NCBI GenBank assembly: GCA_037975125.1
Contig: CM075856.1
Coordinates: 1,297,288-1,361,287 of the forward strand
DNA: 64,000 bases
Source of the DNA: Latrodectus hesperus
Lineage: Eukaryota; Arthropoda; Arachnida; Araneae; Theridiidae
Direction: 5' to 3'
In this document: positions 35,281 through 46,874 of the stretch, piece by piece
How positions within the stretch are numbered: position 1 is the first letter of the stretch
How the letters are laid out: each line of letters starts with the position of its first letter
Made by a program: the position numbers and the translations under genes
Notes under the pieces: model-generated
What the model saw: the letters and a program-made list of their open reading frames with translations, nothing else
What the model was told of the DNA's origin: nothing
The model's database searches: none

Positions 35281-37020
35281 TTTCGCACACGTTCACATCA
35301 TGTGATATATTTTATTCATGTTATTTGTATACGCATGTCATATTTACTAATTTGAGTGTTCATTGTATTGATCACAGAAATATTCTTTTCTGCAATTTCA
35401 TGGTTATGTTCTTAAAATTTACATGGTAGTTTAAGTTTTGCACGCCAAAGTATTATACCATGTAACATTCTTCAACACTTCATATGGTATTCTTTCTACA
35501 AAGAATTGCAGTCCTTGCCTTTGCTTATTTATAAATTTCTTTGAATATTAGAACCCATAATACGTAACATATTTGTAGCAGCACAAATGCGAAAACAAAA
35601 GTTTTGGGGAATCCTTTTCATGGATGGGAGATAAAGGGTTATTACATCATTTAATTCCCTTGTAATACCATATTTCCCTTGTAATTCCTAATAACCAGGA
35701 CTCATTTCCATATTTTTGCGGCACGCAAATTGTACACTAATTATTATATATATTGATTATTTATTCTAAATATGAAAAAATGCTATTACATTACTTATTT
35801 TTATTTTTTATAAATAAACATTTCCAAGATTAAATAAATTTTTTTAAGCTTAAAAATTTCTTGTGGTATGTTTTCAAAGTTTACGGTTTTGTTTTTTGTA
35901 TGAAATATCCATACATTAAAGTAGATTCATATTTTATTTTTAAATGCAAAAACTTCAAAAAGTGATTTTTTTTTACTTAAGTTCCTCTTATGTTATTTTG
36001 ATCCACTAAGAAACAATCATTAAATATTCAGAAAACTTTATTCTGTAAGCAAATTTTTATGTAACACAATTTTTGAACATTTTAAGGAATTCATAAATAT
36101 GTCAAACCAAGACACTTTTTACTTTTTTCCAAAACTAGGCGGCTATGTAAAAACTAAGAAATAAATAAAATCTATGAAAAATTTCATCTTTAAGAAGACT
36201 CTATCAAATTTAAATTTAAACAACGTTTTCCTCTCAGTATCAGAACGAAAATAAGTGAAAATTATTTTATTTTAGAAATTAACAGCTGATATATTAGCAT
36301 TTGAGTCTTTAAGGGATTTAGTAAGAATTTTTTAATCGAAAATTTGGCTTATTAGTACTAAGAAATTTCTTAATTTAAAATACCCAGTTGCTCTGAATTC
36401 CTTAATTTAGTAGCAGAGAGGAATTGAATTTATGGATTTAAATTATGTTTTAAATAATATAAAAAAAACATCTTAATCTAGGATGAAAATTTCCCTTCAC
36501 ATTTGTAAAAGTTTGTATGAGTATGGGTTTTAAGTGATCGTTGTGTGTGTGCGACTTGACTGCATATTAGATTGTGCCACAATTGTCTGTAGATATTCTG
36601 AAATGAGCTATAAATTATAGGATATTTATATTTAGTTCTCATCTTATTATAAGTCATATTTATTAAATTCATATTTTATATATAAGTTTTAAAATATAAT
36701 AATTCTAACTAAATTACAATTGGGTTTTAATCCACCCTTAGAGTTGCTTAAAATGAGACTACTGACACAGTACAATAATCATTAAATACTTTTGCTCAAA
36801 ATTTAAAAATCTTTCATATCATCAAATTTAACAACTTTTTATTGCTGATATTTTGTATTGTGTTTCTTCGTTAATATGCATTTATGTATTCAAAAATGTT
36901 ATATTTAATTTTAGTTTCTAACAAAATATAAAGAGTTAACATAAATGATTTATGTAAAAAATATTTTATACAAAAAATAAGTAAATAAATAAGTGGATTT
37001 TTTTTAAAATCTCGGAGGAG
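35281..37020. other. AT-rich desert
   Basis: No gene or repeat family recognised. Confidence 0.55.
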
Positions 37021-37066
37021 TGGAAACCCCCAATCATAATTGGTACATAATTGGTAATTGGATCAA

Positions 37067-37372
37067 AACCGGGTTTGTCCCTTGACCTCCCGTGTGACAG
37101 ACGTACCCGGACTGTTCTCTCAAGACTTGCTAGCGGTCATATTAAGTGCCTCACTTTCAACGAGGGCAGGAAAACTTTCGTCACCTGCACCAAGTGCCAA
37201 AATCATCAGGCTTCTCCTGAGCATCTTTTGGATTGCATGGGTCTCTCTAGGGAGGATCTCTTTAGCAATCCTCTTTTAGTCTTCGACTTCCTTACAGTCA
37301 ACGAACTCGTGGATCTAGTCTGACTCCGTCAGACATGGAGGATAAGCAACAACAACAACAACAGAACATTTT
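37067..37372 (+). mobile_element. 5'-truncated LINE 3' end with (CAA)n tail
   Basis: The last ~85 codons of a non-LTR retrotransposon ORF2, open to its own stop at 37321-37323: PGLSLDLPCDRRTRT...LLVFDFLTVNELVDLV. It contains a knuckle, C-x2-C-x2-H-x5-H-x3-C (CTKCQNHQASPEHLLDC). After a short 3' UTR with GACTCCGTCAGAC comes AGCAACAACAACAACAACAG. It is a close sister of the copy at 52915-53210. The 5' boundary is uncertain (about 37065) and I see no clear target duplication. Confidence 0.85.
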
Positions 37373-37600
37373 ATATGGTTTTCTAGGGTCTTAGTCAAGT
37401 ATAAATTCAACGTTTATAAATATTATTTGAAAATGTAGATCCATTTATTATTACTGTATTCAGATGGACTTACAGAATATTTGAGAAATAGAAATTATGT
37501 TTTCGGAATGAAAAAGAAGCCATAAAATACCGTCAGTTTGATAAACGATAATGCTTAAGCCATACGGAAAATATTAATGAATGATAAATACCTCTCATTG
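37373..37600. other. AT-rich DNA
   Basis: Short stretch with nothing recognisable. Confidence 0.5.
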
Positions 37601-37639
37601 ATTAAAATAACTTGTTTTAGCAAAATCACATTAAACATC

Positions 37640-37800
37640 TACCAAATTTACCTCATCCAAGAAATTTACGAAAGACTTTTAATTTTTTATTATCTAAAAA
37701 AGAAGTTACACGAGCGTCTTTTTCATTCAAAGAATGAGATTGATGTAAGTATGTTTGTTTCATCGGCTTAAAGAAATGATTTCAATCGATGAAAAATTTG
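37640..37800 (+). pseudogene. Mariner transposase C-terminal fragment
   Basis: The plus strand reads YYLKKKLHERLFHSKNEIDV and then, after a few residues and a stop, KRNDF-like sequence. This parallels the C-terminal stretch of the mariner at 48.7-50.0 kb (FNLKKNLRGHRFHSEEEIDV). Only a scrap of the element remains and neither end is visible. Confidence 0.6.
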
Positions 37801-38156
37801 CCCACAAAAACTAGTGATCTTAAAAGACACTATTTTAAACACTAATAAAGTTACATTAATGCTTCTTTAAAAATGGGATGCATTTAAAAATGCTAAGAGG
37901 AACACTCTTAAACTCTCATTTTAATAAAACTCATGTAAATCTGAGGTTTTCTCAACATATTTATCAGAACTTTATTATAAAAATGAAGTAACTGAATTAA
38001 TTAAATATCTCTATATTTTATATGAATTTATAATAGTCGAAAGGGCTTATGAGCATTATGAATGCTGAGATGAAATAGCAATTTACATTCAGTAAGTGCA
38101 TCGCAACATTTAAATAAATCTGTGTAAGAAAGATTTTGAAAACTATTCATACATGC
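37801..38156. other. AT-rich DNA
   Basis: Nothing recognisable. Confidence 0.5.
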
Positions 38157-38405
38157 ATTATTGAAGAATTGAGGAATACATGGATGTATTTTTTGAGGAA
38201 TTGAGGAATTTTTACATGCATTTTTTGAGAGATTGAGGAATTCCTACATGTATTTCCGAGGAATTGAGGAATGTATTTTTGGATGTATTTTTGGCATGTA
38301 TTTTTGACATGTATTTTTGAGGAATTCCTACATGTATTTTTTGAGGGATTGAGGAATCCCTTCATGTATTTTTGAGGACTTGAGGAATTTCTACATGTAT
38401 TTTTG
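38157..38405. repeat. Irregular minisatellite
   Basis: About seven imperfect units built from TACATGTATTTTTGAGG and AATTGAGGAATT modules, with unit length varying from about 17 to 40 bp. Spacing and sequence are too irregular for a CRISPR array. The 72-codon minus-strand open frame across it merely translates the repeat. Confidence 0.88.
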
Positions 38406-38846
38406 AGTTTCAGATTTGTTCGGAATATAAATTGTTTCTGATATGAGAAATGATTAAACTCTTAATTAGTTTTTACTCTTACACAGTTTTCTCCTTCCAT
38501 TTTAGCTTGAAAAACAGATGTCTACAAAATTGCTACATTACATCAAATGTTGCAATTAAGTAATCGAGCTAGGTGAGAAATTTTATCAAGATATTTCATA
38601 TTAGACAAAACGAATATTTTTAGCATTATATAAGAATATTTGGTGTCACATTTTTCTGGTAAAAATGGTCAACGAGATAATAGAAAAACACTAGTCAGCT
38701 TATTCAATGTTCATTAGGAAATATTTTTAAACAAACTCTCAAGATTTAATTAGATTTGATTTAGATTAAAAATACGAAACCAAGTTTTGGAATAATATTT
38801 TTTATATACACCAATTTCTTCCAAGCAGCTCAATACTTCCTCTGAA
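38406..38846. other. AT-rich DNA
   Basis: Nothing recognisable. Confidence 0.5.
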
Positions 38847-38862
38847 CATTTTTTAAAATTTA

Positions 38863-39191
38863 TTTCAGTAAATTATTATTTAAATTTTTTTCCAACGGTG
38901 GGCACTTGGATGACGAACCCTATGCCACAACAAGGCCAGTTACTGCTACCCCTTTGTCGTGACCCAGCGGCCACCTTTGAACCAAGTCACGGAGGCGAGT
39001 AGCGTTGCCCACGTCATACCACCACAAACCCGTTTATAGGCTGGGCCACATTCATTCATCATCACAGAAGAAAAGGCAGAGAAATACAGACAGATCAGAG
39101 AAAGAAAGTAACACCCATACCCAAACCAGGATTTACCCCGGGAACCAAAGCTCAAGAGTCAGGAACGCTAACCACTCAGTCATCGGTCAGC
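38863..39191 (-). mobile_element. tRNA-derived SINE with 16-bp target-site duplication
   Basis: Minus-strand retroposon of about 329 bp. The head GGCTGACCGATGACTGAGTGG is followed by an A-box-like segment (GACTGAGTGGTTAGC) and a decayed B box. The body shares the block CCTATAAACGGGTT with the SINE at 51380, so both are one family. CATTTTTTAAAATTTA (38847-38862) and CATTTTCTAAAATTTA (39192-39207) are a 16-bp duplication with one mismatch. The 3' tail, as defined by these flanks, is AT-rich and lacks the CAA repeat. Confidence 0.85.
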
Positions 39192-39207
39192 CATTTTCTA
39201 AAATTTA

Positions 39208-40140
39208 ATATATAATCAGTGATATTAATTAATTATTAGAAAACAGACAAAATAAATCTGCAAACTTAATTCAATTTATTTTCACTCCAAAAATCTTTAT
39301 TTAAAACGATTTGATGGAGACTGATTAAAGTTCTTAAGCAGTTCCAATGTTTATATTTTCAACAACACTAAGTTAAACATCATTAGAAATTGCACTCACG
39401 ATAATCATGGAGTAAGAGATTTCCTGGTTTATATATATAAAAAACTATTTCTAATCTGAAACTTATAATGGTATGTATTTTAATGGTTATATTCGCAACA
39501 AATGTTATGTAAAATTTCAAGAACAAAAGTGGTTGAATTAAGAAAAGAAGATGCTTCTCAAGCCTCAATTTTCTTAATCATATTTCTCAGAACATTAGAG
39601 ACTATATATTTTCCCCTTTAAATTGGATTTTCATATATTAGAATTTTTAATAAAATGTAGTATTGGTTACTTAAAGATAATCATTTAATATGTGCGTAGG
39701 TAGTTATAGAGCAATTTCTTATCTTTGGTTTCAATATTTTAAAAGGTAATAGTTTAAAAATACATTTACATCGCTTTGTAAAAGTTTAATACCTTCATGT
39801 AAACCACATACATATAAAAATATCTAATATTATTATGTACATATTAAATATATCAAAAAATATTTTCTCTTTAAAATCAATGGAAAGGAAGCAAGAACGT
39901 TTTTCATAGGTTCAAATTATGAATCAATTTCACTTATTTAATATTCATATAGGATAAGTTCTGTATTTATTTTTACAGATCTGTTGTAAACTGAAGTTTT
40001 ACGTTTATAAATAGTATGAAGTGGAATTTAAAAAAGACTGATATACCTAAGTACTTGTAAATTCTAAAGTTACATGTATTGAAATATGTATTTTGTTTTT
40101 AGTAAGGATGGATTTAAACATCAAATCCCTTTTCTTTTTA
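39208..40140. other. AT-rich DNA, no gene seen
   Basis: Nothing recognisable. Confidence 0.5.
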
Positions 40141-40910
40141 TAATACCCCAAGTATATATCTGTTGATCTATAGGTATGAAGTTTTTTTTTTGTTAGATTG
40201 AATAAAATTTTTATCTTCTGTTTTTACAGCCAACGAAAATTAGAGTATTAAGACGTATTTTATTTTTCAGAATTTATAGCAAAATTGAATCTTCTTTGTA
40301 CATCTTACTAACGCATGCTTTTAAATTTGAAATTGTAATTTCGAAGACTTCAACTGTATACGCCGTTTCTGAATTAAAAAAGATATTCACAAAATTCTCC
40401 AAACGTGATTTAATATTTTAATTTATATTTTAAATAAAAATATCTAGATATAAAACTATAAAAATTACAAAGACAACTATATGTAAAATTATGTTGATAG
40501 ACAAAGTATAATTACTTTATAGTTAGTTTTCAATGAATTATTCATAGTTATAGTTTATAAATAATTTTTAACCACGCTGTTTTAAAAAGTTACTTACAAA
40601 CATAAAACAGAATACGGACAAAATTCCTTTTAAGATCATCCAATCATTGAATACCAAGAAAAGGGTAATCAATTTTATAAAGTTATTAACTTTAAAGCAG
40701 AGAGGAGCAGTAAACGGCTATCAATTCCGCAGTAAATGCGCAAATGTGTTTCTGAGGGCAATCCACCATGCTAATCCTCTTAAATTAACAACCTATAGAG
40801 AATCATGATCAGGTATATCAATGAAGGGATTGATTGTGATTTCTCATTTCATCATGATATACTTGCTGCTTGATATTACTTAATTTCTGTTACAATCTGT
40901 CTATGTAGCT
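40140..40910. repeat. Ancient dispersed repeat, copy 1
   Basis: Shares with copy 3 (48590-51010, excluding a mariner and a TA array) the blocks GATTGAATA..., TTATCTTCTGTT, TCAATTCCG, GCTAATCCTCTTA or GTTAATCCTCTTA, and TCATGATATMCTTRCTGCT. Similarity is clear but well diverged. Copy 2 (45400-46060) is weaker. I see no coding frame or terminal repeats, so an old tandem duplication and an unknown transposon are both possible. Confidence 0.7.
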
Positions 40911-41686
40911 TGTATCTTAAGTAAACCAAAACTTGTTAGTTTAAAGGAAACTGAAAAGGCATTGAGAGCAATTAAGGAATGCACATAATGCGAAAGATTA
41001 ATATTAAAATTGAGATGAAACTATCCTCTCTCTGTGAGTAAACTGCAAATAACCTATTATATACTTATTTGTGTGTAGTTGCTGTTAGATCTAGTAGTTA
41101 TTATCAGAAAAAATACTATAATTAGTTTATTATGTATCTTTTAAAATTAATAATTATGATAGAAAATAATATTCCATAAATATTAAAATCAATAAGAACT
41201 ATGTAGCTTAACTTACATGAATTATATTTAAATATTACCATAATGTAAAATATGACTTATTGAATTGAAGATATTTCAATCGAAATTAATTTTCAAGAAA
41301 ATGCCGAGAATAAAGATTATTGTTAATAATATTTTATTTAAAAAAACCATTAAATACAATATTAAGGAATAAGAAACTATCTTAATTTAAATAGCACATA
41401 TTGTAATAAAATTATTTAGAGTTTCTTGTATTGAAGTATTTACATAAATTAAATTCTTACTTTCATGTGCCCACCGATTTTTTTTTCGTGATAGAATTAA
41501 GAGTATTTGCACGATGTAGAGTGAACCTAAAATCGGGATGCTACAGTTAAATCTGGATGTTAAATGCATGAGACTTAAATCTAGATGAATGTATTACATA
41601 GCTCATATATAATTGTAGAATTTAAATTAAATTCTTTTGTTTTTAGTAAAAACTATAATGATTGCTAATTTGAACACAATGTATAA
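40911..41686. other. AT-rich DNA, no gene seen
   Basis: Nothing recognisable. Confidence 0.5.
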
Positions 41687-42557
41687 GGTAAACAAGGAAG
41701 TTTATTGCCATTTTCCGGTTGCCATTGAATGAAGTGAGTATTAGTATGCAAATCAGTGTATGACGCCATTGAGACACAGGTAGAAAAGAGACGGAATATC
41801 ATGCTTTATAAAAGCAGGTCCACCGCGCACATTCATCAGTTGCACATCGTGCTGTAGCGAAGACAAATGAATTTGTTGAAGGAGCACGGTCGGTGTTGTT
41901 TGCTTTATGACTTCATTGTGGGTTTATGAGCTGCTGCATCAAGTCAACGAATATGGCAAGGTTTTGGGGATGGTGCTATGAATGAACCTTCAGCAAAGCA
42001 TTGGTTTCGCGATTTCAGGTCATGAGATTTGTCCCTCTGTGATGAAGCTCGCAGTGGAATACCAGAGACCTTGGTGAATCACTATGAGCTGCTATCAACG
42101 GATCAAACGGCCCCTGCCAACGTGTACTCGCAGCAATTGGAATGTGTACAACAGTCATTCCAACAGAAAGTGTCAGCAGTAGTTAATCTCAAGGGTTCAC
42201 TTTTCTTGGCCGATAACACGTCGCGCCGATGGCCAAGAATACCAAACAGCGACATGGTTGGGAGACTTTGTGTCATCCACCATAATCACTGGATCTTGTA
42301 CTTTCAGATTATCACTTCTTCCATTCCCTGGACAGTGGAAAATTCTTCATCAATGAAGCAGAATTGCGCCAAGCATTTCCGGACTATTTTGCATCAAAAC
42401 CCTTAAGTTTTACAGAAAGGATTGCACAAATAGTGACAAAATGGCGGAAGGTGTTGGATGTTGGTAGTGATTACTTCAAGGACTAACAGTAGGCTCTATT
42501 TTCTGTAGGTCATATTCATTTAGATCATTGAAAACGGCATGAACTTTCTTGTTTACC
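41687..42557 (+). mobile_element. Internally deleted mariner element with terminal inverted repeats
   Basis: About 871 bp, against the usual ~1.3 kb. The ends GGTAAACAAGGAAGTTTATT (from 41687) and the complement of 42530-42557 (GGTAAACAAGAAAGTTCAT) form an imperfect ~28-bp inverted repeat continuing through GCC(A/G)TTTTC. TA dinucleotides lie just outside both ends (41684-41685 and 42561-42562), although they are not symmetrically spaced. Confidence 0.86.
41867..42486 (+). pseudogene. Mariner transposase with central deletion
   Basis: N-terminal helix-turn-helix region (GDGAMNEPSAKHWFRDFRS-stop-DLSLCDEARSG) is joined, after a few residues, directly to ANVYSQQLECVQQSFQQK. The roughly 110 residues that should lie between, including the first catalytic Asp (D-E-K-W motif), are absent. 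The second Asp survives in LFLADNT and the third in LSDYHFFHSLDSGKFF, reached after frame changes. It ends VLDVGSDYFKD with TAA at 42484-42486. The element could not have encoded an active transposase after the deletion; it resembles the internally deleted, non-autonomous forms known for mariner families. Confidence 0.85.
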
Positions 42558-45399
42558 ATTTAAATTGGTTTATGCCAAATCATCTCGGATTTCTGTTACC
42601 TTTTAAAGAACTATGATGCTTACGATTCTTTTCTCACTATGATGTTATAATTCCTACATGACAAAAAAAGGTTGTGGAAAACTTTGCTTGTCATAGGGTC
42701 CACCTTTCTTTCTCCATTTTTTTATTTTGTGAAACTTTAAAGGTATAAATTTTCAGTAACCAGTAGAAGCGACCCAATAGTAGTGAACGTGAATATAATA
42801 ATTGAAGACAATTAAAATATGCCAGGCTGATTATAGTTTTAATTGACTTTATTTATGAAATCTATATAAATTCAACTATTAAATAATGGAAATTAATATG
42901 GGCTAACATATAAGAAATAAAAAATAATTTGTTGGTTTTTCTCAGATTTTTTATCATGCAAATTGCAATGTTATTTATATTTTCCATCTTATGTATTTTC
43001 TTATATTTCTATGTACTAAATATTTATATATGAATGATAATTCACTCTATTATTTCATTGAAATGAGAAAGCGGGAGAGTGAAATACAGGAAACTATTCA
43101 AATACTATGTTGTGTGTTATATAAGAATGGCATAATGCATTACTTAACGCAATAATTATGTACAAAAATAAAGTTCCAGAAGCAAATTCAATCATACGCG
43201 TTTCATAAACGATAATATGTAATAAACTTGCCATGTTACCAAACAATGCATTATATACATATACCAGAATGTTTACATATACTTTGAAATACAATTTTTC
43301 AAATATTTTTACATTCATTATTAAAATTGAGAGTTCATAAATGAATAAAGTAATAAAGTAAGTATGCATATTTGTTGAACAATTCCTTCAATTATTTTAC
43401 ATTGCATTTATAAAATACTTGTTATATAAAACATTTGTTACCTAAAGAAAAATAATATGACTTCAATATGTACTTATTTATTAAAAATGTGATAAGATGT
43501 ATCATGGCACAAAATTTTTATTTAGTCGATATTTTAGATGTATTTTCTTTTATATCTAATAGTTTATAAATTTTGAAATTAAATTTCATTTGCACAAAGC
43601 TAGATTTTTATAAACTCAAAAAACATTTTATCATGTGATTATACACTTAGTGAAAGGAACAATAGAGGAAAAAATATTACTTATCTGGTTAACATGTTTT
43701 TAAATAACTTGAAAAATTAAATTTTGTAAAAGAATTTTCTAAATGAAAAAATAATAGATTAAAACTATTCTAATATTTGTGTTGCATACCTCAATAATAC
43801 TTAAAGGCAGATAGAATACATTTGAGTAACGGCTATTATATTTGGATGCCAAAAATTGAAATCCGAGCACCAAGTTGTAGTAATCGATATGAATTTAAAC
43901 ATATTTTCATCTTCCTGTCGAGACCATGATTTTTAAAAATCGGTGTTGCCACCTTATATTTAGTAATACCCACATCACATTGAAATTTATGCCTTAGTTC
44001 AACAGCTTACAAGCAGAAAGACTTTCAAATTACGAAGATTTAGAAGATCAGATTAGAAATAAAAAATAAAAAAAAGAAAATTAGAGAAGAGGCGCATTCA
44101 TTTCATATTCCAATACACCCACTCGGACAGTAAATTCTTTTTCTTCTTGCAGGGTAACATAATCTGCAAAATGTATTTAACTCTTTGCTTGTGCTTAGGT
44201 TCCTATTTGCTAATGGATATTTAACTCTTTATTTGCGTATGTATGCTGGTTACTTGACGAGTTATAATTCAAACACATTACTCAGAAATGTGTGTGTGGA
44301 TAGTAGTTTAATAAATTATTCTTAAATATTTTTGGACCTTTTGGTATGAATATATATTAGAGTATTCAGTTATTGGACTGTCATTTAAAACCTTCTTTAT
44401 TCGAGATGACAGAGTGTATTGGAAATTACGTTAAGAAAGATTTATTTTTCTTTTTAATTAGAAATAATGGTTTTGGTTTCTTAAAAAAATATTTTTCGTT
44501 CTTGAGAAATTATTTACAATCAGAAGTTCTATGATTCTTTTGGATAAGAAATATATATTTAATAATCTAATTCGTTATTATTAAAGTATAAATCACCGAA
44601 AACTTTTTATTTATATTTAGTAAAATTAGGTGGAATATGATTCTTATTCTTAGCTCAGCAGCTCCAATATTTGTTTTCAGCTACGATAAAATAAACTTCA
44701 ATTCAAGATAATTCAGAAGCATTTTCACCATTTTTTATACTCTCTTTAGAAAGTCAAGAAAACGTTTTTTTACAATTGTCTATATCCTCAATAAATGTCT
44801 TTCCAATCTCACACAGCAAAATAGCTGGGTTTCGTTCATAAATTTAATTTTAAGTATTTTGTCTTAAAGAACTTTATTTCCTGGTAATTTAACATTCTAA
44901 AAATGGAATTTTACTAAAACATGTAATATTAGGTGCTTGTTGATAAATACTCTGAGATTTTTGGCAGAAGTTCACACAATTTTTCATCTGAAGTTTCATT
45001 CTCTTAAAAATGTTAAATTAAAACCATTATTTGTATTCTTGTCTAGAAACGTAAATAAATTTCCTTATTTAAAAACTCAAGACTGACATTATACTAAATT
45101 CTATAATATGTAAAATGGATTCCATTAGAAAATAAACGTTCAAATATTAAAAAGAAAACTAGGAAAATTTGATAAATTCTAATGATTAAAAACATAAACT
45201 TATTTGAGATAAGCATAGGAAAGGATCTATACTTTTTCGTACAAAATCATTGCAAACTTTTAAAATGTTAAATTGTTTAAAAATAATTTGAAGCTAAAAA
45301 AGTTCTTGAGTCCTTCTAAAGCGGCAAGTCGAAACAAAATGCATTTTTTTCATAAAAAAACAAGAAAAATTTGTGAACACTAAATCTTTACAGTTTATC
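42558..45399. other. AT-rich DNA with one unidentified less AT-rich patch
   Basis: 43840-44165 is somewhat GC-richer (CCTGTCGAGACCATG, ACACCCACTCGGACAG) but I recognise no family. The 91-codon minus frame at 43094-43369 is hydrophobic and has no known motif; I do not call it a gene. Confidence 0.4.
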
Positions 45400-46060
45400 C
45401 AATATTTTTTCGTTGACTTTTCAATATGAATTTTTTCTTGTCGGATTGAATATCATTTATCTTTTATTTTTACAAGATACTAAAAATTTTAAAGTATGTC
45501 TTTTTATAGAGACTTTTATAAATGTGCATACATTAAACTTACATTAATACTTTTGAAGTTTATAGTTATATTTGGTTCTGAAACAGAAAAAGAACGATGT
45601 AATATCCAAAAAAGCGAAACTTTTATATCTGGTTTCATAAATATTCTCAATAAAAATACATGCAATGATTAATGAGAAAAAATAAGAAGAAAATTATAAG
45701 TAGGAATATAAATGTAAAAGAATGCATCAATTACGTAATTAATTTCTGTTGAAGTATTCATAATATTTTTGTAAATATTCTTTAAAAGAAATATTGAAAA
45801 AGATTCATCAAAGCTACAAAATGTGTTTAAATCAACCTCTTAGGTGATTAAATCATTATACATCAATGGTAAATAAAATCACATGTTTCTTAAGTGTTTA
45901 TCTTTATCAAAGTTATAGGAGCTAAAAATGGCTATTAATTCAGCAATGCATTTGCATATTAAAAAGTGAGAATAACCTATCATGTTAGTACTTTTAATTG
46001 AACAGCTAAAAGCGAAACATTATTGTGTGTATGAAGATGATAAATGATTAGAATTTCTCG
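45400..46060. repeat. Ancient dispersed repeat, copy 2 (weak)
   Basis: Shares GATTGAATATCATTT and a following ATCTTTTATTTTTACA with copies 1 and 3, and later GCTATTAATTCAGC with their GCTATCAATTCCGC-type block. It is more diverged than copies 1 and 3 are from each other. Confidence 0.45.
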
Positions 46061-46599
46061 TCTTATCAATATATATATATTTTCTGCGCTCTTACATTTT
46101 AGTTAATAACTATTTTAGTTGATGGAAACTTGAGATTGAATCTGACACCTAAATAAAACAATAGCTACTTAATTTAAAAGATAAACAGAAAATAAGCGAA
46201 GAAGAAATAAGATTATAAATCGAAACTATTTAGGGATTTCTATATAGATCAGTTTAATAGGATATTCTCATGTATATCCGCTGGTAATCATATGAAATTA
46301 TTGACTAAATTCTTAATTGCTAACTTGTTTGAGTAAAATTTTAAATGGTAACTTGTAAATTCTGTAAGATGGGCATTATCATACAAAAATTTCAGATATA
46401 AAATTTAAGTACTAGTTATTATTCTGAATCATAGAAAATTAATAATTACTGTATAATGTAATATTCTACAACTGAAACACAAGATGCTTGTACAGTTTTG
46501 AATTCAGAACGAATGCATAAAATAAAATAAACCTTAAATGAAGATGTTTATAAAACCTGTGTAATAAATACTATGCATCATTTGTCATTTTAATTTCAG

Positions 46600-46803
46600 C
46601 GTTTGCATTCAGTTGAAACCATGGGGAATGATAATTCAAAGCCACTGTTTAGTTTGCTTTACACACTTCTTTACATATCTTTTCGCTTGTACAACGGTGA
46701 TTCCTGATTATTTCTTTTTCATAAAACGCGTTCGTACATACATGACCAATAGAGATCGACGAAAATTATTCATGGCATTAGATTTTCTTTCAAACCCTTC
46801 ATG
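46600..46803 (+). CDS. Candidate coding exon of an unidentified membrane protein gene
   Basis: Open for 67 codons after a plausible acceptor (TTTAATTTCAG to 46599). The predicted peptide has a hydrophobic stretch (HCLVCFTHFFTYLFAC), a basic loop (FFFIKRVRTYMTNRDRRK) and ends ALDFLSNPS before a GT donor (ATG/GTATTTTTATG). Spliced to 46875 the frame continues WEWVLVFLICR and then, if the LINE-derived insert at 46911-47728 is removed with one target copy, runs on to a stop at 47898-47900. I do not recognise the family. No upstream exons were found. It may be a fragment, a pseudogene or chance; the joined frame of about 130 codons would be unusual by chance at this composition. Confidence 0.42.
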
Positions 46804-46874
46804 GTATTTTTATGTTTTAAGAAAATTAATCAAATTATTATTTTTATTTATAAAAACTATTATTACCATTGCAG
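46804..46874 (+). other. Candidate 71-nt GT-AG intron
   Basis: Begins GTATTTTTATG and ends TTACCATTGCAG. It is T-rich before the acceptor. Removing it keeps the flanking frames in phase. Confidence 0.42.

Noticed and set aside
38157..38405. Possible CRISPR array
   Set aside because: Repeats and spacings are irregular and the modules degenerate; the rest of the window is plainly eukaryotic. It is a minisatellite.
43094..43369. 91-codon hydrophobic minus-strand frame
   Set aside because: No motif, no splice context, and composition typical of AT-rich noncoding DNA.
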